Origin: an uncultured Treponema sp.
Lineage (GTDB): Bacteria; Spirochaetota; Spirochaetia; Treponematales; Treponemataceae
Length of the DNA stretch: 6,004 nt
Assembly: GCA_947176045.1 (NCBI GenBank)
Contig: CAMWPF010000100.1
Coordinates: 1-6,004, forward strand
Direction of reading: 5' to 3'
The translations under genes and the position numbers were made by a program. Shown piece after piece: positions 1 to 6,004 of the stretch. Under the pieces are notes generated by a model. That model did not search any database and was not told where the DNA came from. It saw only the letters and a list, made by a program, of their open reading frames with translations. Positions within the stretch are counted from its first letter, which is position 1; every line of letters begins with the position of its first letter.

Positions 1-873
1 TGCCTGAGCCAGAAAATCATTCTGTGTTTCTTCGTCTGCATTTGTAAAAAGATTGGAGAAAAAATTTTTGTCGCCTGTTCCCCATTCTTCGCCTTTTAAA
101 ACTCCAAGCCAGCCTTTTTTCTGCAAAAAGTGAAGGAATACAAGCCGGCCCATCATTTTTTTTACATAATCGCGGACAAGCTTTCCATCGCCGTTAAACA
201 CCGCTTTGTATGCACTGTTTGCATTTTCCGTTTTTTCTTCTACGAATGTTCCGCCCTTTTTTACGTAGCGGATACCGCTGATGTATTCAACGAGGTCTGC
301 GTAAAATTCGCGGTATCTGTCAAAAAACTCTTTGCTGAGCGCTTCAACGCTGAAGGCATCGGTCAAATCTTGTATTATTAAGGAAGTCTTTTTTGTTTTT
401 TCTGCAAGATACGTAAATCTGTCTGTAATGGTTTTTGCAGGATGATTTTTTCCCAAAATATAAGTATATCGCTTTGCAGGTGTTGAATCTTTCGCATTTG
501 TCCGTTTTTCAACATAAGAAAGCCGCCATTCCTGATTTTCAACATTCTTGTGATGAAAGATAATCAAAGCACCTTCAAACTGAGCGATGTATTGCCGTAC
601 TATGTTTTGAATACCAACTTTATTGTTTTCAAGTTTTTTTTCATCACCGACAGTAATATCGAAAACTTTCAATCCGCTTCCGAAAAAATCAAAGGCAGCT
701 GCGTGTCTGATTTCTAAGATATTTGCCTGCCTTGCCTTTTCTTTTACTTCTTTATCTGATGTAAGAATGTCATAGCCTTTTTCGTATTCACCAAAAATCG
801 GAGAAAGGACTTGTGTCAAAAAATTTTCAATCCCACAATAATCATTTTCAAAAATCTGCCTGATGTCGCTCAT
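1..873 (-). CDS. Eco57I-type DNA methyltransferase-like protein, N-terminal 291 residues (partial, runs off left edge)
   Basis: The frame is open from the ATG at 873 to base 1, giving the first 291 residues of a longer protein. The best clue is residues 239-256, KMMGRLVFLHFLQKKGWL, followed by EEWGTGDKNFFSNLF (262-276). This resembles the helical segment ahead of the methylase domain in Eco57I/COG1002 (YeeA-like) and other type IIG-like adenine methyltransferases. Residues 98-123 (a hydrophobic strand, FEGALIIF, then EWRLSYVEKR) also fit the N-terminal region of that family. The SAM-binding and NPPY catalytic motifs would lie further downstream, outside the window, so methyltransferase activity is inferred. 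I could not assign a nuclease motif here. The gene follows the PLD-SNF2 gene by 14 bases and has its own ribosome site, so the two are probably co-transcribed and coupled. If it is an Eco57I-family enzyme it would methylate adenine in a specific site. A BREX PglX-like role is an alternative, but no other BREX gene is visible. Confidence 0.72.
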   Translation of the reverse strand, partial: MSDIRQIFENDYCGIENFLTQVLSPIFGEYEKGYDILTSDKEVKEKARQANILEIRHAAAFDFFGSGLKVFDITVGDEKKLENNKVGIQNIVRQYIAQFEGALIIFHHKNVENQEWRLSYVEKRTNAKDSTPAKRYTYILGKNHPAKTITDRFTYLAEKTKKTSLIIQDLTDAFSVEALSKEFFDRYREFYADLVEYISGIRYVKKGGTFVEEKTENANSAYKAVFNGDGKLVRDYVKKMMGRLVFLHFLQKKGWLGVLKGEEWGTGDKNFFSNLFTNADEETQNDFLAQA

Positions 874-882
874 GCTTCGATT

Positions 883-889
883 TCTCCTT
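883..889 (-). promoter_or_regulatory. Shine-Dalgarno site overlapping the upstream stop codon
   Basis: Read on the minus strand, AAGGAGA lies 9 bases before the ATG at 873 and overlaps the TAA stop (888-890) of the PLD-SNF2 gene. This supports the 873 start, which otherwise rests on a truncated reading frame. It also suggests that ribosomes finishing the first gene restart on the second, which would keep the two products in proportion. Confidence 0.8.
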
Positions 890-3800
890 AGTAGTTAAAA
901 CTTGCAAAAATAAAGGCTTCACCATTTTTACTTGTATTATCGGAAGCGATATTTCCAAGTTCATTGTTTATCATTCGGAGTATTTCTTCGGATGTTACCG
1001 GAATAAGCAGTTCGTCCGGACTGCCCATTTCGTTCAGCAACGTATCAAGCCGCTTTGCAAGGGCATTGTTGCCTGATTTGACAGACGCAATGGCGTTGCC
1101 TATCTTGCTCATGGAATCTTTATCAAGCTTCCTGCTTGAAATCCACTTATTGGCTTTTGCAAGAATATGTGTAATATTTACTTTTGCGTTTTTGGCTCTA
1201 TTTACCTTACTTTCATATATATGATACGTTTCCAATGCTATTTTCCGTTTAGAGTCTAATTGTCCGCCGTCAAAGGCTTTTTCTTCTGAGTTTAGTTTGC
1301 ATTTGCAGGAGTCAAACATTTCCATATAGTTTATAACTTGTCCCTGAAAAGCAGCATTTACTTTTACATAAACACAACCATACGTGTTTTTTATTTTGAT
1401 TGCAAAGTATGAGTTGCCCGCAGCATCTTCCAAAACAGGTTCTATGCCTTTTTCTTCTCCTGATTTCAGTTTTTCTATAAACTCGTACCGCTCAGGATTT
1501 GCTTCACGATATTTCTTTAATTCTGCAATATACTTTTCCTGCGGACTTTCTTCGCCGTCAACTATTGACTCAAAATTGCCTTCGCTTAATTCTTCTTCCT
1601 GACTGAAAATTTTTGCATCTTCGCCAAACAGAGTATGGAAAGACTGTAATTTAGTGTAAGCATTTTTTACAAGATTTATCTGTTCATCACCTTGTGCAGA
1701 AGGATAGAAATTATAAACATAAATATGTTCGTTTTCACTGCCAATCCGGTTTACACGGCCGATCCGCTGAATAAGGCGGGTGGAATTCCAAGGAGTATCA
1801 TAGTTCAAAATTGAATTTGCCCTATGCAAGTTGATTCCTTCCGCAAGAACTTCTGTTGTGATTATTACATCATAATCATTTTTTTGTTTTTCTTTTTTGC
1901 AGTTTGCATCAAAATTTTCTTTAATCACTTTTTCCATTTCATCGCGGTTTGCTGCTGTAACAACAAGCGGTTCTTTGTGTGTAATATTCTCAACTGCCCT
2001 GCTCAATGATTTTACAGTACTGATTGCTTCTGAAAAAATGACAAGTTTATGCGGAATATTTCGTTCTTTGCAAAAAAGCCCGGAACTTTCCATCAAGGCC
2101 ATCTTAAATCTATCAAATTTCGGGTCGTAGTCGTTTTCATTCCAACGGTCTACAAGGCCGTTTATTTTTTCCAGGTCAGATTTCAAACAGTCAATGTAGG
2201 ACATTCTCCCATGTACTTTTTTAAAATCCTTGCATGAGTATTCAGCATTCTGCTTCTTTTCGTTACGGCCGTCTTTAGTAAGCTTTTCAATTTTGGCTCT
2301 AATGTCGGAAAAACAAGATTCCACAGTTATAACTTTGTCCGGATATTTTGCCTGTTTTTCCTTTATGTTGAGTTCCTTGTTTACATCAATCTGAGGGCAG
2401 ATAAAGATTGTATCATTCTCCCACATTGTAATCATATTCTGCGTATAACGCTGGAAGTTTCTCAATGATTCTTTGAAGGCTTCAAAACTGCTTTCCAAGC
2501 GTTTCACAAGCAAAATTTGCATGATTCTTGCAAGCTGATTTGAAGAACGCTGTGCCGTCATGTTTCTCCCGGAATACACTTTGTCATATTTGTCATCGAG
2601 GAACATGGTTGCACGGTAGCGGTAATATCCAAGGCCTTCTGTCGGAAACGGTTCGCCGTCTTCTGCCTTGGGTGCAATCATATTCATTGTATCAGAAAAC
2701 AATTGTGCCAGCTTTCTGTCCATCGTGTAGAATAGGTTTTCCGGACCGTGTACGGTAGGGAATTTCAAATCATCTGAATAATGCTTTTTAATGTCAGTCC
2801 TTGTACGCCTTACAAGAATATCGCTCAAGACTTTTTCGCGGACTTCTTTTGAAAGTTCAATCAATTCTTTCTTTGTGTTCGGGTCTGAACTGAAAGATGA
2901 TTGCTCAATGCCGGCACCTTTATTTTTTGAATGAATGAGCAATGAATATTTGCGGTTCACCTCTGCGAAGAAGTGTTCCAGATCCCGGCCTTCCACTTTT
3001 TCAAATGTTGAGTGCTTGGGTTCATGCTCAAAAAGATATATCTGATTCTGAATGTCGCGGGGACTGTTGTTCTGCATTGTCGCGGAAAGCAATCCGACAA
3101 ATGGATAATAGCCTGTCCTTGTATGCACTCCTTCCAAGTACTCAGAAAGGGCAATGTACATTTCAGTATTGCTGTTCCTGAATTTGTGGCTTTCATCGAT
3201 GATTACAAGGCCGTAATTTTCAACAGCTGCGCTTACTTTTTTTATGGCAGAATCCATTGTTTTTACGACATCTTCTCTATCTTCGGCGGAGAGTTCAAAT
3301 TCTTCTTCGTCTGTATCGGCATCTTCTGCATCAGCAAGTTCATCTTCTGTAAAATCTTCTGAAAGATGATTTATGCTTCCTGTAGTTAAAAAAGATATGT
3401 GCTCTTCAATTTTGTCAGTTTGGTCTTTGTCGAATTTTTTAATTGTATCTATCCATGATGATTTTATGGCCGGCGGTACGATAATCAACACTTTGTCTGA
3501 TTTAGCAAGTGAAGACGCGACATCAATATAGTATTTGATTAGTAAAATGCCGACAACAGTTTTTCCCAGTCCTACAACATCACCTAAAGCAAAACCGCCG
3601 TGAGCAAGCACATAAGAATAGCATTGCTGTACTGCATTCAGCTGATATTCCAATGGCTTGATGTCCGGCGGCAAATAGCCCGTAAGGATTGACTTAAATT
3701 CTGCATCTGCAATCATGCCGAATTTATCCTGCAAAAGTTTGATGTAGTTTTCGTACGGAGTCAGTTTTTCGGGATTTCCTTTGCGTGCCTGCATCTTATG

Positions 3801-4484
3801 TACAGCAGCGCCTCCGACAGGCGATTTTTGGATTTCAACGACAAACTCTTTTGTCCAGTCTTTTGAAATTTCCCATTTTTCGTCAAACCATTGAATATGA
3901 CCTTTTTTTGTTCCGTCGCTTTTATGATTGACAACCATTCCGTTCGTCTCAAGATAGTTCAACTCGGAATTTCCTTTCAGCCCTTTCTGCGTAAAATTAC
4001 TGCTTCCGATAATGCCTATTGAAAAATCATCAGTTCCGTCCGTAAAGATGTAGCATTTTGAATGAAAAAACTGACTTTCATCATCTTCATCTAATTCAAA
4101 AATATGAACTTGCATTTTTGGATTGTCTCCTGAGCAATAATCAATAAGCATTTTGGCCGCTTTTTGATAATGTGCATCATTCATTTCAACATTCTGCAAG
4201 TCGATTTTTAAATAGTCCTGAGGATAGCGTTTTGCATTTTCGTATGCTGCTGAAGTCAAATCGTTCTTAAAAACAGCAGGGTCTTTGCCAATCAAAAGCC
4301 TGAATTTTGTTTTTTCTTTTTGAAGAAACAGCTTCAAGGCATCCGCAATTAATGCCGTGCCTTTTAAATCCCAATAGCCCGTTGCAATGCAGATTTCATT
4401 GACTTCCGGAAGCAGTATGATTTCGTTTAAGGTGTCTACAAGCTTTAGTTGTCCTGAATTATCAATGAGCGTATTTCCAAGCAT
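888..4484 (-). CDS. PLD (HKD) nuclease - SNF2 family ATPase/helicase fusion protein
   Basis: Protein of 1198 residues counted from the ATG at 4484. Residues 1 to about 220 form a PLD-type domain with one HKD motif: H141, K143, D149, then GSSN at 160-163. A single motif implies dimerisation to build the active site, as in other PLD nucleases. Residues from about 270 to 930 carry SF2/SNF2 motifs: Walker A GLGKT (305-309), DESH box (430-433), SAT (467-469), IFSEA (816-820), TTEVLAEGINL (876-886) and QRIGRVNRIG (906-915). About 340 residues separate the two RecA lobes, in line with the large helical insertions of SNF2 proteins. Residues from about 930 are an unassigned C-terminal region. The catalytic residues are intact, so it is probably an active ATP-driven DNA translocase with nuclease function. 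Comparable PLD-SNF2 fusions are known as a domain family but little characterised. The frame extends to an ATG at 4568, but those 28 extra residues would cross the promoter, and 4484 has a good ribosome site. Pairing with a methyltransferase gene suggests restriction or phage defence. Confidence 0.93.
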   Translation of the reverse strand: MLGNTLIDNSGQLKLVDTLNEIILLPEVNEICIATGYWDLKGTALIADALKLFLQKEKTKFRLLIGKDPAVFKNDLTSAAYENAKRYPQDYLKIDLQNVEMNDAHYQKAAKMLIDYCSGDNPKMQVHIFELDEDDESQFFHSKCYIFTDGTDDFSIGIIGSSNFTQKGLKGNSELNYLETNGMVVNHKSDGTKKGHIQWFDEKWEISKDWTKEFVVEIQKSPVGGAAVHKMQARKGNPEKLTPYENYIKLLQDKFGMIADAEFKSILTGYLPPDIKPLEYQLNAVQQCYSYVLAHGGFALGDVVGLGKTVVGILLIKYYIDVASSLAKSDKVLIIVPPAIKSSWIDTIKKFDKDQTDKIEEHISFLTTGSINHLSEDFTEDELADAEDADTDEEEFELSAEDREDVVKTMDSAIKKVSAAVENYGLVIIDESHKFRNSNTEMYIALSEYLEGVHTRTGYYPFVGLLSATMQNNSPRDIQNQIYLFEHEPKHSTFEKVEGRDLEHFFAEVNRKYSLLIHSKNKGAGIEQSSFSSDPNTKKELIELSKEVREKVLSDILVRRTRTDIKKHYSDDLKFPTVHGPENLFYTMDRKLAQLFSDTMNMIAPKAEDGEPFPTEGLGYYRYRATMFLDDKYDKVYSGRNMTAQRSSNQLARIMQILLVKRLESSFEAFKESLRNFQRYTQNMITMWENDTIFICPQIDVNKELNIKEKQAKYPDKVITVESCFSDIRAKIEKLTKDGRNEKKQNAEYSCKDFKKVHGRMSYIDCLKSDLEKINGLVDRWNENDYDPKFDRFKMALMESSGLFCKERNIPHKLVIFSEAISTVKSLSRAVENITHKEPLVVTAANRDEMEKVIKENFDANCKKEKQKNDYDVIITTEVLAEGINLHRANSILNYDTPWNSTRLIQRIGRVNRIGSENEHIYVYNFYPSAQGDEQINLVKNAYTKLQSFHTLFGEDAKIFSQEEELSEGNFESIVDGEESPQEKYIAELKKYREANPERYEFIEKLKSGEEKGIEPVLEDAAGNSYFAIKIKNTYGCVYVKVNAAFQGQVINYMEMFDSCKCKLNSEEKAFDGGQLDSKRKIALETYHIYESKVNRAKNAKVNITHILAKANKWISSRKLDKDSMSKIGNAIASVKSGNNALAKRLDTLLNEMGSPDELLIPVTSEEILRMINNELGNIASDNTSKNGEAFIFASFNY

Positions 4485-4490
4485 ATATGC
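4481..4490. repeat. 10-base palindrome over the start codon; 8-base core repeated at 4585-4592
   Basis: GCATATATGC is a perfect palindrome containing the start codon of the PLD-SNF2 gene. Its core CATATATG recurs at 4585-4592 in the same intergenic region, about 100 bases away. A paired operator for an autoregulator is conceivable. The motif is short and AT-rich, and a near copy (CATATATATG) occurs inside the coding region near 1214, so chance is quite possible. Confidence 0.25.
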
Positions 4491-4491
4491 G

Positions 4492-4497
4492 TTTCCT
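4492..4497 (-). promoter_or_regulatory. Shine-Dalgarno site that fixes the start of the PLD-SNF2 gene
   Basis: AGGAAA on the minus strand, 7 bases before the ATG at 4484. It is the reason for preferring 4484 over the longer frame starting at 4568. That upstream ATG has no comparable site, and it lies on the GC-rich side of the composition break. Confidence 0.7.
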
Positions 4498-4505
4498 GTT
4501 TTTTT

Positions 4506-4514
4506 AGTATACCA
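4506..4514 (-). promoter_or_regulatory. Extended -10 promoter for the PLD-SNF2/methyltransferase operon
   Basis: The minus strand reads TGGTATACT, an extended -10 (TG, one base, then TATACT; hexamer 4506-4511). No good -35 is seen at 16-18 bases (the 17-base position reads TGCATT), which is tolerable for an extended -10 promoter. Transcription would begin near 4499, at the end of a run of seven A (4505-4499 on this strand). That leaves an untranslated leader of about 15 bases holding the ribosome site. The call rests on the match and position only. Confidence 0.55.
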
Positions 4515-4529
4515 CAATTCCTGATAAAA

Positions 4530-4581
4530 ATGCACCCATCCGAGGGACCCCTCCCCGCAATTTGTCAAAAAGCAGGTGCAT
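4530..4581. repeat. 7-base inverted repeat in the divergent intergenic region
   Basis: ATGCACC at 4530-4536 is the reverse complement of GGTGCAT at 4575-4581, with 38 bases between the arms. Inside it, GAGGG (4542-4546) and CCCTC (4549-4553) form a tighter palindrome. These may be protein-binding sites between the two promoters or chance matches. There is no following T-run in either direction to make them a convincing terminator. Confidence 0.25.
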
Positions 4582-4618
4582 CACCATATATGAAAGTCCG
4601 CAGGCTCGCAGCCCCTCC

Positions 4619-4648
4619 CTGACACGCCTCCCCAAAATGTGCTATACT
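4619..4648 (+). promoter_or_regulatory. Promoter of the UDP-glucuronate epimerase-like gene, predicted leaderless
   Basis: A -35-like CTGACA (4619-4624) and an 18-base spacer lead to TATACT (4643-4648). The bases TGC directly before the hexamer make it an extended -10 as well. Only 7 bases separate the hexamer from the ATG at 4656, so transcription should start at or next to the start codon. No purine-rich Shine-Dalgarno sequence is present (the bases before ATG are GTTTTCC), which fits a leaderless message. A C-rich tract CCTCCCC (4627-4633) lies inside the spacer and matches tracts at 4548-4556 and 4612-4619. Confidence 0.65.
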
Positions 4649-4655
4649 GTTTTCC

Positions 4656-5693
4656 ATGAAGCACATTTCCCTTTCCAACAAGACAATCCTCGTAACGGGA
4701 GCGGCCGGATTCATCGGAAGCTTTCTTGCCAGGCATATCCTTGACACCGTGAAAGACGCGCGCGTCATCGGCGCGGACTGCATGACGGACTACTACGACA
4801 CGTCGCTCAAGGAGGAGCGGCTCAGGATGCTTTCCGAATACGGAAGCCGCTTCACCTTCCGCAGGCTCGACATCGCCGACAAGGCCGCGCTTGACGCGCT
4901 GTTCTCCGAGTTCAAGCCGCAGATTGCCGTGAACCTTGCGGCGCAGGCGGGCGTGCGCTACTCCATCACGAACCCTGAAAGCTACATCCGCTCGAACATC
5001 GTCGGCTTCTTCAACATCCTCGAGGCCTGCCGCCACAACCCGGTGGAGCACCTCGTCTTCGCCTCGTCGTCGAGCGTCTACGGCACGAACAGGAAAGTCC
5101 CCTACTCCACGGACGACAAGGTCGACAATCCCGTCTCGCTCTACGCCGCCACAAAAAAGTCGGACGAACTGATGGCGCACGCCTACTGCAAGCTCTACCA
5201 GATTCCGGCGACCGGGCTGCGCTTCTTCACTGTCTACGGCCCGATGGGGCGGCCGGACATGGCGTACTTCAAGTTCACGGACAGGCTCGTGCGCGGCGAG
5301 CCGATCCAGATCTACAACAACGGCGACATGTACCGCGACTTCACCTACATCGACGACATCGTAACGGGCATCACGGACGTCATGCAGCGGACTCCCGATG
5401 AGACCGAGGACGGCGCGCCGTACAAAGTCTACAACATCGGCAACAGCAGGCCCGAAAGCCTCATGCGCTTTGTGGAGATGCTTGAAAACTGCCTCAAGGC
5501 GGAAGGAATCATCAGCGCGCCGGGCAAGAAGGAGCTGCTCCCCATGCAGCCGGGCGACGTCTACCAGACGTTCGCCGACGTGTCCGAGCTGGAGCGGGAC
5601 TTCGGCTTCAAGCCGTCCACGCCGCTTGAGACCGGACTTGCGAGATTCGCTTCGTGGTACAGGGAATTCTACCGGGACAGGACGCAGACGTAA
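4656..5693 (+). CDS. UDP-glucuronate 4-epimerase-like NAD-dependent sugar epimerase
   Basis: A full-length 345-residue extended short-chain dehydrogenase/reductase. The N-terminal Rossmann motif is GAAGFIG (15-21). The catalytic region has SSSSVYG (137-143) and the active-site pair Y163/K167 in YAATKKSDELMAH. The stretches TGLRFFTVYGPMGRPDMAYF (186-205) and GDMYRDFTYIDDI (223-235), the YNIGN motif (259-263) and LPMQPGDV (295-302) are characteristic of UDP-glucuronate 4-epimerases (CapI/WbnF/LspL type). These interconvert UDP-glucuronate and UDP-galacturonate in the cytoplasm for capsule, O-antigen or other acidic glycans. The usual GPWGRPDMA reads GPMGRPDMA here, a mild change. Start: the ATG at 4656 places the Rossmann motif at the normal distance, and no Shine-Dalgarno is seen. 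It is divergent from the PLD-SNF2 operon and upstream of a probable glycosyltransferase. A related UDP-glucose or dTDP-sugar epimerase is less likely, though substrate cannot be proven from sequence. Composition is strongly GC-rich, unlike the left operon. Confidence 0.9.
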   Translation: MKHISLSNKTILVTGAAGFIGSFLARHILDTVKDARVIGADCMTDYYDTSLKEERLRMLSEYGSRFTFRRLDIADKAALDALFSEFKPQIAVNLAAQAGVRYSITNPESYIRSNIVGFFNILEACRHNPVEHLVFASSSSVYGTNRKVPYSTDDKVDNPVSLYAATKKSDELMAHAYCKLYQIPATGLRFFTVYGPMGRPDMAYFKFTDRLVRGEPIQIYNNGDMYRDFTYIDDIVTGITDVMQRTPDETEDGAPYKVYNIGNSRPESLMRFVEMLENCLKAEGIISAPGKKELLPMQPGDVYQTFADVSELERDFGFKPSTPLETGLARFASWYREFYRDRTQT

Positions 5694-5703
5694 GGCTCGG
5701 ATG

Positions 5704-5723
5704 CGGCTTCCATGCTGAAGCCG
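5704..5723 (+). terminator. Strong hairpin after the epimerase gene, possible terminator
   Basis: CGGCTTC (5704-5710) pairs perfectly with GAAGCCG (5717-5723) around the 6-base loop CATGCT, with room for two G-U pairs below. It starts 11 bases after the stop codon. No T-run follows (TGAAATACAGG), so it is not a classic intrinsic terminator. It may act as a 3' stabilising structure or with Rho. A separate promoter before the next gene agrees with transcription ending in this gap. Confidence 0.45.
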
Positions 5724-5787
5724 TGAAATACAGGCTTGCCCTCTCAAGGAACAGGCGGACGCTCTAGAACATTCCGCAAAAAAGCGC

Positions 5788-5793
5788 TACTAT
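5788..5793 (+). promoter_or_regulatory. -10-like element directly before the glycosyltransferase gene, predicted leaderless
   Basis: TACTAT (5788-5793), overlapping TATAAA (5791-5796), ends 6 bases before the ATG at 5800, with only A residues between. The -35 position at 17 bases (5765-5770, TAGAAC) matches poorly. As with the epimerase gene, no Shine-Dalgarno is present and the predicted transcript begins at the start codon. The A-run alone could also aid ribosome binding. Confidence 0.45.
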
Positions 5794-5799
5794 AAAAAA

Positions 5800-6004
5800 A
5801 TGAAATACGTCTACGTCCTCGTCTCTTCTGAAGACGACCTCTACTACGAGCAGGCGCTCATGTCCGTCTGGTCGCTGCGCTTCCAGATGCCGCGCGCAGA
5901 CATCATCGTGCTCTGCGACGATGCGACGGAAAAAGGACTGTGCGGAAAGCGCGGCGCGCTCACGGAGCTTGCCACGGAAATCCGCGCGGTTCCGTTCGGG
6001 GCGG
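5800..6004 (+). CDS. Probable glycosyltransferase, N-terminal 68 residues (partial, runs off right edge)
   Basis: The frame is open from the ATG at 5800 to the window edge. It starts MKYVYVLVSSEDDLYYEQ, followed by MSVWSLRFQMPRADIIVLCD (residues 21-40). The pattern is a hydrophobic first strand, an SSEDDLYYEQ helix start, a segment of the form S-x-x-S-L-R-x-x-x-P, and a second strand ending in D. It resembles the nucleotide-binding N-terminus of putative GT-A (GT8-like) glycosyltransferases in spirochaete and Bacteroides polysaccharide loci. The metal-binding DxD motif expected further on is outside the window, so this is a resemblance call. No other ATG lies in the 36 bases upstream in this frame, which supports the start. 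It follows the epimerase by 106 bases with a hairpin and a promoter-like element between, so it may be transcribed separately. GC-rich codon use matches the epimerase. It probably transfers sugars to a surface glycan. Confidence 0.6.
   Translation, partial: MKYVYVLVSSEDDLYYEQALMSVWSLRFQMPRADIIVLCDDATEKGLCGKRGALTELATEIRAVPFGA

Noticed and set aside
130..3362. Several plus-strand open frames of 60-116 codons
   Set aside because: All lie opposite the two minus-strand genes, are Phe/Cys/Ser-rich as expected from the complement of lysine-rich and glutamate-rich coding sequence, and have no supporting signals.
2957..3952. Short minus-strand frames inside the PLD-SNF2 gene (2957-3196 and 3761-3952)
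   Set aside because: They sit in another frame within a gene whose domains are continuous through these positions, so they are overlaps by chance and not evidence of a frameshift.
1..4484. Assignment to a named system (DISARM, BREX, Mokosh, type I or type III restriction)
   Set aside because: DISARM would need DrmA/DrmB, BREX would need BrxC/PglZ, and Mokosh uses a different helicase and domain order. Type I would need HsdS, and type III Res has no N-terminal PLD domain. None of these is seen here, though unseen flanks could change this.
4485..4568. Upstream ATG at 4568 as the start of the PLD-SNF2 protein (28 extra residues)
   Set aside because: The extension crosses the predicted promoter and the composition break and lacks a ribosome site. 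The ATG at 4484 has AGGAAA at 7 bases, and the PLD domain begins soon after it.
4530..4581. Inverted repeats between the divergent genes as a terminator
   Set aside because: The arms are short and widely spaced, no T-run follows, and both flanking genes point away from this region, so no transcript needs to end here.
4562..4744. Plus-strand frame starting before the epimerase gene
   Set aside because: It overlaps the epimerase start in another frame, spans its promoter and has no family resemblance.
4581..5747. Long open frame (388 residues) on the minus strand opposite the epimerase gene
   Set aside because: It is antisense to a well-supported epimerase and is rich in Arg, Val and Ala, as expected from the complement of GC-rich codons. 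It shows no recognisable motif or ribosome site.

Overview
The window looks like a junction between two kinds of DNA. The left three quarters (1 to about 4510) is AT-rich and is read entirely on the minus strand. The right quarter (about 4540 to 6004) is GC-rich and is read on the plus strand. One hand-counted 60-base line from each side gives about 42% G+C (2101-2160) and about 62% (5281-5340). The organism cannot be fixed from sequence alone. The style of the right-hand genes suggests a Treponema-like spirochaete or another anaerobic commensal, but this is a weak guess.

The minus-strand part is a two-gene operon. The first gene (888-4484) encodes a protein of about 1198 residues. It has an N-terminal phospholipase D (HKD) nuclease domain joined to a complete SNF2-type superfamily 2 ATPase/helicase. 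The second gene starts 14 bases after the first one's stop codon, at 873, and runs off the left edge. Its visible 291 residues resemble the N-terminal part of Eco57I-type (COG1002/type IIG-like) DNA adenine methyltransferase proteins; the catalytic motifs lie outside the window. Together they look like an ATP-dependent restriction-modification or anti-phage system: the methyltransferase would mark or recognise DNA, and the PLD-SNF2 protein would move along it and cut. That role is inferred from domain content.

A 171-base divergent intergenic region (4485-4655) holds both outward-facing promoters and contains the composition break. To the right is a gene for a UDP-glucuronate 4-epimerase-like NAD-dependent sugar epimerase (4656-5693). 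A short gap with a strong hairpin follows, then the start of a probable glycosyltransferase gene (5800 to the right edge). These two fit a surface-polysaccharide locus. Both lack a Shine-Dalgarno sequence and have a -10-like element ending 6-7 bases before the ATG, so both may make leaderless mRNAs. In contrast, both genes of the left operon have clear Shine-Dalgarno sites. This difference, with the base composition, supports horizontal acquisition of the left operon next to resident polysaccharide genes. No rRNA, tRNA, CRISPR array, transposase or integrase was found. No gene-free stretch exceeds 171 bases.
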